29,894 nucleotides of DNA from Spirochaetaceae bacterium (GTDB lineage: Bacteria; Spirochaetota; Spirochaetia; SZUA-6; Bin103). Positions within the stretch are counted from its first letter, which is position 1. Every line of letters begins with the position of its first letter. The notes under the pieces were generated by a model. It saw nothing but the letters and a program-made list of their open reading frames with translations, was not told the origin of the DNA and made no database searches. The DNA lies in assembly GCA_026710565.1 (NCBI GenBank), contig JAPOQV010000162.1, forward strand, positions 1 to 29,894, written 5' to 3'. Positions 15,637-24,035 of this stretch are shown here, piece by piece. The translations under genes were made by a program, and so were the position numbers.

Positions 15637-17832
15637 GTGCCTGAGACTCTCCTCGAGATCAAGGACCTCCGCACCTACTTCCGTACCAAGGCCGGTGTGG
15701 TCCGGGCCGTGGACGGGGTGTCGCTGTCCATCGACAAGGGCAAGACCGTCGGCCTGGTCGGAGAGAGCGGCTGTGGCAAGAGCGTCCTGGCGCAGTCGAT
15801 CCTGCAGATCCAGACGTGGCCGGGCGAGATCGAGGGCGGCCAGGTCGTCCTGCATGGTGACAACGGCGGCGAGCCGGAGATCCTCACCGATCACCTGCCG
15901 AAGGCGGAGCGGCTCCGGCAGATCCGCGGCAACCAGATCGCCTACATCCACCAGGAGCCGATGGCGGCGCTGAGCCTCTTGCACACCGTCGGCAACCAGC
16001 TTCGCGAGGCGGTGCTGGTCCACAATCCGGAGATGTCCAAGGATCAGGCGAACGAGATCGCCGTCAAGATGCTCGGCGACGTCGGCATTCCGCGCGCCGA
16101 GACCCGTCTGGACGCCTACATCTTCAACTTCTCGGGGGGCATGCGGCAGCGGGTGATGATCGCAATGTCGCTCATCAACCACCCCCGCCTGCTGATCGCC
16201 GACGAGCCCACGACGGCCATCGACGTCACCATCCAGGCACAGGTGCTGGAGTTGATGCGCGACATCCAGCAGCGCTTCGACATGTCGATGCTGTTCATCA
16301 CCCACGACCTGGCGGTCATCGCCGAGATCGCCGAGGAGGTCGTGGTGATGTACCTGGGGCGGGTGGTCGAGCGCACCACCGTCACCCGCCTGTTCGAGAA
16401 TCCCAAGCATCCCTACACGCAGGCGCTCATCGGCTCGCTGCCGAGCGCCGAGCACGAGCGGGGCGCGCTGGCCAGCATCCGCGGCACCGTCCCCGATCCG
16501 TACTCGCGTCCGACCGGCTGTGCCTTCCGCAACCGCTGCGACCACTTCATCGAAGGGGTGTGCGATCGCAACGTCCCGGCCCTGGTGGAGCTGGAGGAGA
16601 ACCACGTCGCCCGCTGCTTCCTGCACTCGGAAGAGATCGAGCTGGGAGTCGAGCCGGACAGCGGCGTGGCCGACGAGGTCGCGGCGGCCAGCGGGTCGAC
16701 CGGCCGCCACCGGCGCCCCGGCGCACAGCCGGCAGGAGCGCCAGCCGGGCCCGAGGGGGAGGCTGACGGCGACGGCGCGGCCGATGGGCGCACCGCGGCG
16801 CGGCGGCGCGGTCCCGGCGGCTCCGCCGTGCTCTCGATCGACGACCTGCGCACCTACTTCCCGATCCGCAAGGGGTTCTTCCGCCGGCACGTGGGGTGGA
16901 TCAAGGCGGTCGACGGCATCAGCCTGGAGATCGGCGAGCGCGAGACGGTCAGCCTGGTGGGCGAGAGCGGATGCGGCAAGTCGACGACGGCGCGCAGTAT
17001 CGTGCGCGCGGTCGATCCGACCGGCGGCGAGGTGCGGTTCCACGCGCGCGACGGCTCCGTCCTGGAGGTCACGGACGTGGACCGGGACCAGTTGAATCTG
17101 CTGCGCCAGCAGGTGCGGATGCTGTTCCAGGATCCGTTCCAGTCGCTGAACCCCCGCTTCACGGTGGTCGACATCGTCGGCGAGCCGTTGCGCAATTTCG
17201 GCGTTGCCGACGGCGAGGGGCTCCGCGAGCGAGTCGGGGAGTTGCTCGAAGACGTCGGGCTCGACGCCCGGCACATGGGCCGCTACCCGCACGCGTTCTC
17301 CGGCGGCCAGCGCCAGCGCATCGGCTTGGCGCGCGCGCTGACGATGAGCCCTCGCCTGCTCCTGGCCGACGAGCCCACCTCCGCGCTCGACGTCTCGGTC
17401 AAGGCGCAGATCCTCAACCTCATGCAGAAGCTTCAGGACGAGCACGGGCTGTCCTACCTGTTCATCACCCACGAGCTCGGCATCGTCCGCCACTTCTCAG
17501 ACCGTTGCGGGGTGATGTACCTGGGCCGCATCGTGGAGATGGGCACGACGGAGACGATCTTCCGGGATCCGCTGCACCCCTACACCGAGGCGCTGCTGTC
17601 GGCCGCGCCGGTGCCCAACCCGCGCGCCAAGATGGAACGCATCATCCTGGAGGGCGACGTGCCCGACCCGGCGGACGCGCCGCCGGGGTGCCCGTTCCAC
17701 ACCCGCTGTCCGTACGCGGAGGAGCGCTGCAAGACCGAGGTGCCGGCGCTGCAGCCGATGGAGGAGGGCTCGGATCACACCGTCGCCTGCCTGCGGGCCG
17801 AGGAGCTGGAGCTTCGCGGCGTGCGCTGGTAG
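15637..17832 (+). CDS. Fused DppD-DppF-type peptide/opine ABC transporter ATPase
   Basis: A 731-residue protein from GTG at 15637 (GGGAG at 15624-15628). Two complete ATPase modules are joined by a disordered Ala/Gly/Pro linker (about 350-402). Module 1: Walker A GESGCGKS (42-49), Q-loop HQEPMAAL, signature FSGGMRQR, Walker B LLIADEPTTAID. Module 2: Walker A GESGCGKS (about 443-450), signature FSGGQRQR, Walker B LLLADEPTSALD. Each module ends in the oligo_HPY extension with four cysteines (GCAFRNRC, and GCPFHTRC followed by further Cys), the site of a [4Fe-4S] cluster in this group. Such ATPases drive import of peptides, nickel chelates or oligosaccharides. Fusions of this kind are known, but no permease or binding protein is in the window. 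Confidence 0.92.
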   Translation: MPETLLEIKDLRTYFRTKAGVVRAVDGVSLSIDKGKTVGLVGESGCGKSVLAQSILQIQTWPGEIEGGQVVLHGDNGGEPEILTDHLPKAERLRQIRGNQIAYIHQEPMAALSLLHTVGNQLREAVLVHNPEMSKDQANEIAVKMLGDVGIPRAETRLDAYIFNFSGGMRQRVMIAMSLINHPRLLIADEPTTAIDVTIQAQVLELMRDIQQRFDMSMLFITHDLAVIAEIAEEVVVMYLGRVVERTTVTRLFENPKHPYTQALIGSLPSAEHERGALASIRGTVPDPYSRPTGCAFRNRCDHFIEGVCDRNVPALVELEENHVARCFLHSEEIELGVEPDSGVADEVAAASGSTGRHRRPGAQPAGAPAGPEGEADGDGAADGRTAARRRGPGGSAVLSIDDLRTYFPIRKGFFRRHVGWIKAVDGISLEIGERETVSLVGESGCGKSTTARSIVRAVDPTGGEVRFHARDGSVLEVTDVDRDQLNLLRQQVRMLFQDPFQSLNPRFTVVDIVGEPLRNFGVADGEGLRERVGELLEDVGLDARHMGRYPHAFSGGQRQRIGLARALTMSPRLLLADEPTSALDVSVKAQILNLMQKLQDEHGLSYLFITHELGIVRHFSDRCGVMYLGRIVEMGTTETIFRDPLHPYTEALLSAAPVPNPRAKMERIILEGDVPDPADAPPGCPFHTRCPYAEERCKTEVPALQPMEEGSDHTVACLRAEELELRGVRW

Positions 17833-17860
17833 AGCGCCCGACCATCCCGCCAGCCGCCCG

Positions 17861-19015
17861 ATGACCGCCGACCGCGTCCCCGCCGGCTCCACGCCGCTCG
17901 CCCCCGACTTCGGCGTCAGCCTGACGCCCGCCGAGTTCGAGAAACGCTTTCTCGCCCTGCACGAGCAGCTCTTCGCGTCCGACACGCAGGGGTTCGACGA
18001 GGTCACCGTGCACGCCTACGCGCCGCCGGCCGGCAGCTACCAGGTCGATCACTGCTTCTTCCACGACGGGTGCAACCTGCACCTGTACTACGTGACCGGC
18101 GACATGCGGAACACGGAGGCATGGATCGCCGCCTACCGCTCGGGCGACTACGAGATGGCGAACCAGGTCTGCCTGGAGCCGGGCTGCGGCCACGCGGTCG
18201 GTCCCGACGTGTTCAGCCTGCAGTACCACGATACGCTGCTGTTCGAGCCGGAGGGCCGCTTCGACCTGGCCAGCCGCTCCAACGCGCAGGTATTCGACTT
18301 CGACGCAGGCGGCCCGCGCCGGTACGGGCTCCTTTACGGCGTGCGCGGCGGCGGACGGGACGGCACGCCGTTCGTGGGCTTCAGCCTCACCTGGTCGCCG
18401 GACCTGGAGACGTGGACCGCCGGAGATGAGAACCCGGTGTGGGGGCCGCCGGCGTGGTGCAAGCAGGGCTCGACCTGCAAGGACGCGCACGTGATGCGCT
18501 TCGGCGACCGCTACCTCCTGTACTACATCGCCATGGATCGGCACGGCTACGCCTGCATCGCGCTGGCGAGCACCCGCGACTGGCAGGCGATCGACGATCA
18601 CGGCGTGGTGCTTGCCCTGCCGCCGTCGCTGCGCGGCACCATGGGGATCGAGTCGCCGTTCGTGCTGCACAGGGACGGCATGTGGCACCTGTTCTACACT
18701 TACGGCGAGGGGCTCCATCACGCGGTCAGCCCGTCGCCGAGCGGGTTCGTCGCCGCGCGCGGCAACACCTGGGACGTGGGCACCGGCGCCTACCTGATGG
18801 GGCCGTACCACTCGACCGAGATCGTCGAGCAGGACGGCCGCACCTACCTGACCACCGACCGCAAGGAGCACACCCGCAAGCTCAACCGGGTGGCCGGCGT
18901 GCTGCGCTACCGCGGCTCCTACGCAGACGAGAAGACTCTTGAAGAGGGGATCTACGTCGCCGAGATCGAGTGGCACGGCGACCGGCCCGTGCTGCGCACG
19001 CCGCTGCCGCCGTAG
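17861..19015 (+). CDS. Beta-propeller glycosidase-like protein (GH43/GH32-like)
   Basis: A 384-residue protein starting 28 bp after the transporter ATPase. It consists of repeated beta-propeller blades: YQVDHCFFHDGCNLHLYYVT, YGLLYGVRG, CKDAHVMRFGDRYLLYYIAM, GIESPFVLHRDGMWHLFYTY and TYLTTDRKEH. The D-x-F-x-H opening and the ESPFV..DG.W.LFYT blade are typical of the GH43/GH32/GH130-like five-bladed fold, where three acidic residues line a central pocket. I cannot assign a subfamily or substrate. No signal peptide is visible, so it probably acts on imported oligosaccharide, consistent with the upstream importer ATPase. Confidence 0.7.
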   Translation: MTADRVPAGSTPLAPDFGVSLTPAEFEKRFLALHEQLFASDTQGFDEVTVHAYAPPAGSYQVDHCFFHDGCNLHLYYVTGDMRNTEAWIAAYRSGDYEMANQVCLEPGCGHAVGPDVFSLQYHDTLLFEPEGRFDLASRSNAQVFDFDAGGPRRYGLLYGVRGGGRDGTPFVGFSLTWSPDLETWTAGDENPVWGPPAWCKQGSTCKDAHVMRFGDRYLLYYIAMDRHGYACIALASTRDWQAIDDHGVVLALPPSLRGTMGIESPFVLHRDGMWHLFYTYGEGLHHAVSPSPSGFVAARGNTWDVGTGAYLMGPYHSTEIVEQDGRTYLTTDRKEHTRKLNRVAGVLRYRGSYADEKTLEEGIYVAEIEWHGDRPVLRTPLPP

Positions 19016-19028
19016 GCCCCGGTCCCGA

Positions 19029-20060
19029 ATGGAGCTGGTCCTCAGCTACACCGCCGCCACGGCCGCTACGGCCGGCAAGCTCGCGACCATCCTGAACGTG
19101 CATCGCGTTCGGCGTGCGCCGGCCACGGTGTTCGTGTCCGGCCGGATCGCGGAGACCGAGCGGGAGGTGCGGCGGCCGGCGACCGAAGCGGCCGGCGACC
19201 TGTCCGACGTGAACCCCTCCCCCTACCGTCACGCGCGCGTGCTGCGCAAGCCGCCGTGGTCGGTGCCGCAGCCGTCCGACCGGCTGATCGCCGAGGAGAT
19301 CACGCGCGGCGCTCTGGCGGTGCGCGAGGCCCTCGGCCGGCCCTGCCGCGGCGTGCGTCCGGCCGAGGGGGCGGGGGCCGGATTCCGGGGCTGGGACACG
19401 AACCTCTCGGCGATGCGGGACGCCGGCCTGCGCTGGTCCTCCGCCTACGTGCGCTCGACCTACGGCGACACCGCGCCCGGAGACCTGTGCGGCCCGTTCC
19501 GCTACGCCGGCGACGGCTATCCTGACCTGCTTGAGCTCCCCGCGCACGGCTGGCCGGACACGGCGCTCAAGGAGTCTGTCGGATTTGCCGCGCAAGCGGG
19601 AAGGCCGCGGAGCGGAAGGCCGACAGACTCCGACGAGGAAGGTGTGGATGGGCCAAAAGCGGAGCCAAAGGCGACGGTTTTGGGGCGCAAGGCGCGCGCC
19701 GACGCCGGAGCGCAGCAACGCATCGTGCGCTGGCCGAGTCCCTTCGCCTATCCGGACGGGCTGGTGGAGACGCCGGAGCAGGAGCTCGCCGCGCACGGCG
19801 CCACGATCGCCGCCGCCCGTGACGCCGGCCTGCCGTACTGCTGCCTGGCCTTCGACGCCGACTCCACCGTGCGGCCGCAGGACCCCGAGGCGCGTGTCGT
19901 CGGCATGCTGATCGACCAGGCCGCCGCGCAGGGGCTGACGCTCACCACCCTAGACGCGCTGGCCGGGCGGTTCGCGGGCGCTGACCCGGCGGCGCTCGCC
20001 GCCCCCGAGGTGCCGCCGAGCCGGGCGGCCGACTTCGACCCCGGTACCCTGTTCGCGTAA
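19029..20060 (+). CDS. Degenerate polysaccharide deacetylase-like protein (probably inactive)
   Basis: A 343-residue paralogue of the protein at 20856-21767. Shared blocks include RPCRGVRP, GPFRYAGDGYPDLLELPAHGW, VRWPSPFAYPDGLVETPE and an ending in LFA. The metal-binding triad of the NodB fold is damaged. TYDTE of the paralogue reads SYTAA (D8 becomes T8), and NSHTWSH reads NPSPYRH (first His becomes Ser; only H68 remains). A 42-residue, frame-preserving insertion (about residues 184-225) sits where the paralogue has a short turn, and contains a 12-bp inverted repeat. I expect it to be non-catalytic: a binding or regulatory relative, or a decaying gene. It starts 13 bp after the glycosidase gene. 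Confidence 0.7.
   Translation: MELVLSYTAATAATAGKLATILNVHRVRRAPATVFVSGRIAETEREVRRPATEAAGDLSDVNPSPYRHARVLRKPPWSVPQPSDRLIAEEITRGALAVREALGRPCRGVRPAEGAGAGFRGWDTNLSAMRDAGLRWSSAYVRSTYGDTAPGDLCGPFRYAGDGYPDLLELPAHGWPDTALKESVGFAAQAGRPRSGRPTDSDEEGVDGPKAEPKATVLGRKARADAGAQQRIVRWPSPFAYPDGLVETPEQELAAHGATIAAARDAGLPYCCLAFDADSTVRPQDPEARVVGMLIDQAAAQGLTLTTLDALAGRFAGADPAALAAPEVPPSRAADFDPGTLFA
19571..19631. repeat. 12-bp perfect inverted repeat inside the deacetylase insertion
   Basis: GGAGTCTGTCGG (19571-19582) and CCGACAGACTCC (19620-19631) are exact reverse complements separated by 37 bases. They lie at the left end of the roughly 126-bp segment that the paralogous gene lacks. The loop has two near-copies of GCGGAAGGCCG. 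This could be the end of a small non-autonomous insertion or a palindromic repeat element. Confidence 0.8.
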
Positions 20061-20127
20061 CCGGCGCAGCAAAAGCGCCACGGACGGCCGAGCGATGATA
20101 GGGTAGAGCCGTGCGGAGGTTGACCAG

Positions 20128-20814
20128 ATGACCCACTCGACGCTTGCTCCGGTCACGATCGACTACCCCAGCTCGGATGGCAAGCCGGTGGCCGAAAGCG
20201 ACTTCCAATTCACCCCCCTGGCCTACGCACGTGACAGCCTGCGGCTCCACTTTCGCGATCGATCCGACGTGTACGTAGCCGGCAACCTGCTCATCTATTA
20301 CGAGGAGGGCAATCCCAAGGCGAGGGTGGCCCCGGACGTGTTCGTGGTGCTGGGGGTGCCCAACCGCGACCGCTCCTCCTACTTCCTGTGGGAGGAACGG
20401 AAGGCGCCGGACTTCGTCCTGGAGGTCACGTCGCGCAGCACGCGCCGCGAGGACCAGGGACGCAAGCGGGAACTGTATCGCCGGCTGGGGATCACGGAGT
20501 ACTGGCAGTACGCCCCCACGGGCGACTACCTGGACCCGCCGCTGCAGGGGTTGCGGTTGACCGGCGGGGCGTACCGGCCGATGCGGCTCGCCGAGTCGGC
20601 GGATGGGTCGACGGCGATGGCAAGCCGAGTGCTGGAACTGGAGCTGCGTCTGGTGGGCGGCGAGCTGCGGTTTCACGATCCGGTGACGAACTGGAACCTG
20701 CTCACGCTGGAGGAAGCCGACGACGCGCGACGGCAGGCCGAGGAAGCCCGCCGGGCGGCGGAAGCGCGGGTGGCCGAGTTGGAAGCACGGCTGGGTCAGG
20801 AGCGCCAGCGGTGA
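20128..20814 (+). CDS. Uma2 family (DUF820) putative restriction-endonuclease-fold nuclease
   Basis: A 228-residue protein with GGAGG nine bases before its ATG. The PD-(D/E)xK nuclease core is complete: PD at 69-70 (ARVAPDVFVVLG), E99 in FVLEVTSRST, and K113 in GRKRELYRRLG, followed by ITEYWQYAP. The last 40 residues are a charged helix (EEADDARRQAEEARRAAEAR), a coiled coil often seen at the end of Uma2 proteins. Uma2 families are expanded in cyanobacteria, Chloroflexota and others. Their biological role is unclear; a nuclease activity is inferred from the fold. It separates the two deacetylase paralogues and probably arrived by insertion. Confidence 0.85.
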   Translation: MTHSTLAPVTIDYPSSDGKPVAESDFQFTPLAYARDSLRLHFRDRSDVYVAGNLLIYYEEGNPKARVAPDVFVVLGVPNRDRSSYFLWEERKAPDFVLEVTSRSTRREDQGRKRELYRRLGITEYWQYAPTGDYLDPPLQGLRLTGGAYRPMRLAESADGSTAMASRVLELELRLVGGELRFHDPVTNWNLLTLEEADDARRQAEEARRAAEARVAELEARLGQERQR

Positions 20815-20855
20815 CGCGGCGATGACGAAAGGGTGACCCGGTATCGGAGCGCCTG

Positions 20856-21767
20856 ATGCGCGTCGTCTTCACCTACGACACCGAGGAGCCGGGCCTGTGC
20901 ATCCCGGCGTTGCGGGTGATCACCCGCGTGCACGGGCGCTTCGACGCGCCGATGACCTTGTTCGTGGTGGGCGAGCTGGCCGCCGGCGAGGAGGGGCCGG
21001 CGCTCCGGCGCCTCCTGGACGAGACGCCGGACCTGCACGACGTCAACAGCCACACCTGGAGCCACTCGCGGCTGATCTGCAAGAATCCGTGGTCGCTGCC
21101 GGTGCCGGCGCCGGAGTTCATCCACGATGAGACCGCACGCGGCGTGGCGGCGATCCGCGACCGGCTGGACCGCCCGTGCCGTGGCTTTCGCCCGCGCTCC
21201 GGGGCCGGCTGCGGCTTTCGCGGCTGCCCGGAGAACCTGTTCGCGCTGCGCGCGGCCGGCTGCGAGTGGAGTTCCGCCTACCTCAAGTCGGCCTTCGAGG
21301 ACTCGCTGCCCGGTGACCTGCACGGGCCGTTCAGCTACGCCGGCGACGGCTACGACGACCTGCTGGAGCTCCCCGGGCACGGCTGGCAGGACGCGCTGGT
21401 CAAGGACTACGGGCGCGGGTTGCAGTACGCGGTGCGCTGGCCGTCGCCGTTCTCCTACCCGCAGCGCCTGGTTGAGACGCCGGAGGAGGAGTTCGCCGTG
21501 CACCGGCGCACCCTGGACGCCGCCGAGGAGGCCGGCCTGCCGTTCTGCTGCTTCGTGTTCCACCCGTGGACGATGATCCGCCGGCAGGATCCGGACGGCG
21601 ACTGCATCGACCTGCTGCTGCGGCTGGCGCGCGAGCGGGGCCACGAGGTCACCACCCTGGACGCCGAGGCGCGGCGCTGCCGGGAGCGGCCGGCGCTGCT
21701 GTCGCCGGCGCCGCCGATTCCACCGCAGCGCACGCGCGGCTACGATGTCGCCCGACACTTCGCCTGA
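20856..21767 (+). CDS. Polysaccharide deacetylase (NodB-homology) family protein
   Basis: A 303-residue protein with GGAG about eight bases before ATG. The NodB metal triad is intact: D8 in FTYDTEEPG, and H66 and H70 in NSHTWSHSRL. The third motif lies in RPCRGFRPRSGAGCGFRG, and the barrel closes with CCFVFHPWTM near residue 230. These enzymes use zinc or a similar metal to remove acetyl or other acyl groups from glycans or small amides. There is no signal peptide, so it is probably cytoplasmic. It lies 17 bp before the sulfatase gene, so the two are likely cotranscribed and may strip ester or amide decorations from the same sugar. Confidence 0.85.
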   Translation: MRVVFTYDTEEPGLCIPALRVITRVHGRFDAPMTLFVVGELAAGEEGPALRRLLDETPDLHDVNSHTWSHSRLICKNPWSLPVPAPEFIHDETARGVAAIRDRLDRPCRGFRPRSGAGCGFRGCPENLFALRAAGCEWSSAYLKSAFEDSLPGDLHGPFSYAGDGYDDLLELPGHGWQDALVKDYGRGLQYAVRWPSPFSYPQRLVETPEEEFAVHRRTLDAAEEAGLPFCCFVFHPWTMIRRQDPDGDCIDLLLRLARERGHEVTTLDAEARRCRERPALLSPAPPIPPQRTRGYDVARHFA

Positions 21768-21784
21768 GTCCGAGGTCCCCCAAC

Positions 21785-23188
21785 ATGAGCGCACGTCCCA
21801 ACGGCCCACGTCCGAACGTGATCGTCTTCTTCACCGATCAGCAGCGCTGGGACACGGCCGGCATCCACGGCAACCCTGCCGGCCTGACGCCCAACTTCGA
21901 CCGGTTCGCCGCGCGCGGCACGCACCTCGCCCACACCTTCACCTGCCAGCCGGTGTGCGGGCCGGCCCGCTCCTGCCTGCAGACCGGCCTGTACGCGACC
22001 GAGACCGGCGTGTTCCGCAACGCGATCACCCTCGACCCGGCGCTGCCCACGCTGCCCGATCACTTCCACGGCGCCGGCTACACGACCGGCTACATCGGCA
22101 AGTGGCACCTGGGCCCCCGCGAGCGGATCGGCCCCGTGCCGCCCGAGCACCGCGCCCGCTACGACTACTGGCTGGCCTCCAACGTGCTGGAGTACACCTC
22201 CGACGCGTACCGGACCACCCTGTACGACGGCGACGAGCAGCCGGTGGAGCTGCCCGGCTACCGCGTGGACGCCCTGGCCGACGCCGCCATCCGCTACCTG
22301 GACGGAAGCGACGGCGGACCGCGCGACCGGCCGTTCTTCCTGTTCCTCTCCTTCATCGAGCCGCACCACCAGAACCACCGCGACGACTATCCCGCGCCCG
22401 ACGGCTACGAGGAGCGCTACACCGGCGCGTGGGTGCCGCCCGACCTGGCCGCGCTCGGCGGCTCGGCGCAGCAGCACCTGCCGGGGTACTACGGCATGGT
22501 CAAGCGGCTGGACGAGGCGTTCGGCCGCGTGCTCGACGCGCTGCGCAGCCTGGGCATGGCCGACGACACCGTGGTGCTGTACACCTCCGACCACGGCAAC
22601 CACTTCAAGACGCGCAACGGCGAATACAAGCGCGCCTGCCACGAGTCGGCGATCCGCGTGCCGACCGCGCTGGGCGGCCCCGGCTTCGACGGCGGCGGCC
22701 GCGTGGAGGAGCTTGTGAGCCTGATCGCCCTGCCGCCGACGCTGCTGGACGCCGCCGGGATCCAGGTGCCGACGGCGATGCAGGGCCGCTCGGTGCTGCC
22801 GCTGGCGGGCGCCGGCCCGGTCGAGCCCGCGTGGCCGGACCAGGTGTTCGTGCAGATCTCCGAGTCCCAGGTCGGCCGCGCGCTGCGCACGAAGCGCTGG
22901 AAGTACTCGGTGAGTGCGCCGGGGCTGAGCGGCGGCGTGGTGCCGGCGGCGGACCGCTACGTCGAGGAGTTCCTCTACGACCTGCGCGCCGACCGCTACG
23001 AGCTGTGCAACCTGGCCGGCAACCCCAAGCATGCCGAGGTGGCGGCCCTGCTCCGGCAGCGGCTGCTCGGCTGCATCCGCGAGGTCGAGGGCACGGCGCC
23101 GGTCATCGAGCCGGCCGCGGAGCACCTGCGGTCGGGGCAGATCAACCCGGAGCCCGAGGACCTGGAGGAGTTGCGCCCGCCTGGGTGA
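21785..23188 (+). CDS. Sulfatase (formylglycine-dependent arylsulfatase family)
   Basis: A 467-residue protein starting 17 bp after the deacetylase; the ATG follows a C-rich leader with no strong ribosome-binding site. NVIVFFTDQQRWDT gives the metal site D18-Q19. The formylglycine motif is CGPARSCLQTG with C58 as the residue to be oxidised. GKWHLG at about 108-113 and YTSDHGNHF (D269, H270) complete the active site. The C-terminal LYDLRADRYELCNLAGNP segment is typical of family S1. It should hydrolyse sulfate esters, probably on sugars given the context. No signal peptide is seen. A formylglycine-generating enzyme must be encoded elsewhere. Confidence 0.92.
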   Translation: MSARPNGPRPNVIVFFTDQQRWDTAGIHGNPAGLTPNFDRFAARGTHLAHTFTCQPVCGPARSCLQTGLYATETGVFRNAITLDPALPTLPDHFHGAGYTTGYIGKWHLGPRERIGPVPPEHRARYDYWLASNVLEYTSDAYRTTLYDGDEQPVELPGYRVDALADAAIRYLDGSDGGPRDRPFFLFLSFIEPHHQNHRDDYPAPDGYEERYTGAWVPPDLAALGGSAQQHLPGYYGMVKRLDEAFGRVLDALRSLGMADDTVVLYTSDHGNHFKTRNGEYKRACHESAIRVPTALGGPGFDGGGRVEELVSLIALPPTLLDAAGIQVPTAMQGRSVLPLAGAGPVEPAWPDQVFVQISESQVGRALRTKRWKYSVSAPGLSGGVVPAADRYVEEFLYDLRADRYELCNLAGNPKHAEVAALLRQRLLGCIREVEGTAPVIEPAAEHLRSGQINPEPEDLEELRPPG

Positions 23189-23210
23189 GCACGCGGTCGG
23201 ATCGCCTTTG

Positions 23211-23239
23211 TTGACAGGCGAATCGGGCCTGCCGACACT
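23211..23239 (+). promoter_or_regulatory. Candidate promoter of the second Uma2 gene
   Basis: TTGACA (23211-23216) is a perfect -35 box, followed after 17 bp by GACACT (23234-23239), a weak -10. The ATG of the Uma2 gene is at 23257. Strong -35 boxes with poor -10 boxes recur at several accessory genes in this window (1556, 23988, 24981). Confidence 0.5.
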
Positions 23240-23256
23240 TCCGAACCGAAGCTGAC

Positions 23257-23910
23257 ATGGACATCGCGGTTGCCTCCGAACAGGCCGACGGACTGCGCGT
23301 CGTCACGGCCGACGATTGCACGCTCGCCGACTTGTCCGCGCTGCAGGGGTACTGGACCCAGGCGCAGTATCTCAAGCTGACGAATGACGGCAATCGACTG
23401 ATCGAGTTCACCGACGGACGCATCGAGTTTCTGCCCATGCCGACGCAACGACATCAAGCGATCCTGCGGTTCCTGTTTCGGGCCCTGGACTCCTTGGTTC
23501 GCGACCTTGGCGGGGAGGTGTTCTTCGCTCCCTTGCGCCTTCGTGTCCGCGACGGCAAGTTCCGCGAGCCCGGCCTGCTGTTGGTCCACGACGCCGAGGA
23601 CCCTCGCTGTCGGGACGACTATTGGCTCGGTGCGGACGTGGTCATGGAGGTGATCAGTCCCGACAATCCGGACCGGGACATCGTCGACAAGCGCATGGAC
23701 TACGCGGAGGCGGGCATCCCCGAGTACTGGATCGTCAATCCCATGGACGAAACCGTGACGGTGCTCGTCCTTTCGGACGGAGAATACCGGGCACACGGCG
23801 TGTTCCGACCGGGAGAGCACGCCGAATCGTTGGTGTTGCCCGGCTTCTCGGTCGACGTGCGGGAGACGTTCGACGCGGCACCCCCCCGTCACCGAGACGC
23901 GCGGTCCTGA
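23257..23910 (+). CDS. Uma2 family protein with altered catalytic motif
   Basis: A 217-residue Uma2/DUF820 protein. Residues 48-62 (LIEFTDGRIEFLPMP) and 128-165 (VVMEVISPDNPDRDIVDKR, GIPEYWIVNP) are the family hallmarks, giving E131 and K145 of the nuclease core. The first catalytic acid is missing: the usual REPD reads REPG (G106). That residue normally holds a metal, so nuclease activity is doubtful unless another acid substitutes. It lacks the coiled-coil tail of the Uma2 protein at 20128. It sits at the left border of a patch of addiction and repair remnants. Confidence 0.85.
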   Translation: MDIAVASEQADGLRVVTADDCTLADLSALQGYWTQAQYLKLTNDGNRLIEFTDGRIEFLPMPTQRHQAILRFLFRALDSLVRDLGGEVFFAPLRLRVRDGKFREPGLLLVHDAEDPRCRDDYWLGADVVMEVISPDNPDRDIVDKRMDYAEAGIPEYWIVNPMDETVTVLVLSDGEYRAHGVFRPGEHAESLVLPGFSVDVRETFDAAPPRHRDARS

Positions 23911-23987
23911 ACGGCGGCGAGGTGCCGGCGGCCGACCTGGAGAAGCTCCGCCAGCCGAATTGAGCGCGACGGCGTGGTCGGAGTGGT

Positions 23988-24035
23988 TTGACGATCGTCG
24001 GGCGTTTGCGCAGAGTCAGTGCGCCATGACAAGGG
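23988..24035 (+). repeat. 48-bp promoter-bearing direct repeat, copy 1
   Basis: This segment matches 24981-25028 at 46 of 48 positions. It contains TTGACG (23988-23993), a 17-bp spacer, CAGAGT (24011-24016) as a possible -10, the palindrome ACGATCGT, and the start codon of the downstream antitoxin (24026-24028) plus two further codons (Thr-Arg). The repeat therefore carries promoter, leader and start codon. Confidence 0.85.

Noticed and set aside
15592..17493. Long minus-strand open frame of 633 codons
   Set aside because: It is antisense to the fused ABC ATPase and begins inside the second ATPase module; no motif is present.
21740..23125. Long minus-strand open frame of 461 codons
   Set aside because: It is antisense to the sulfatase gene, which has a full set of active-site motifs; the minus-strand product is low-complexity.
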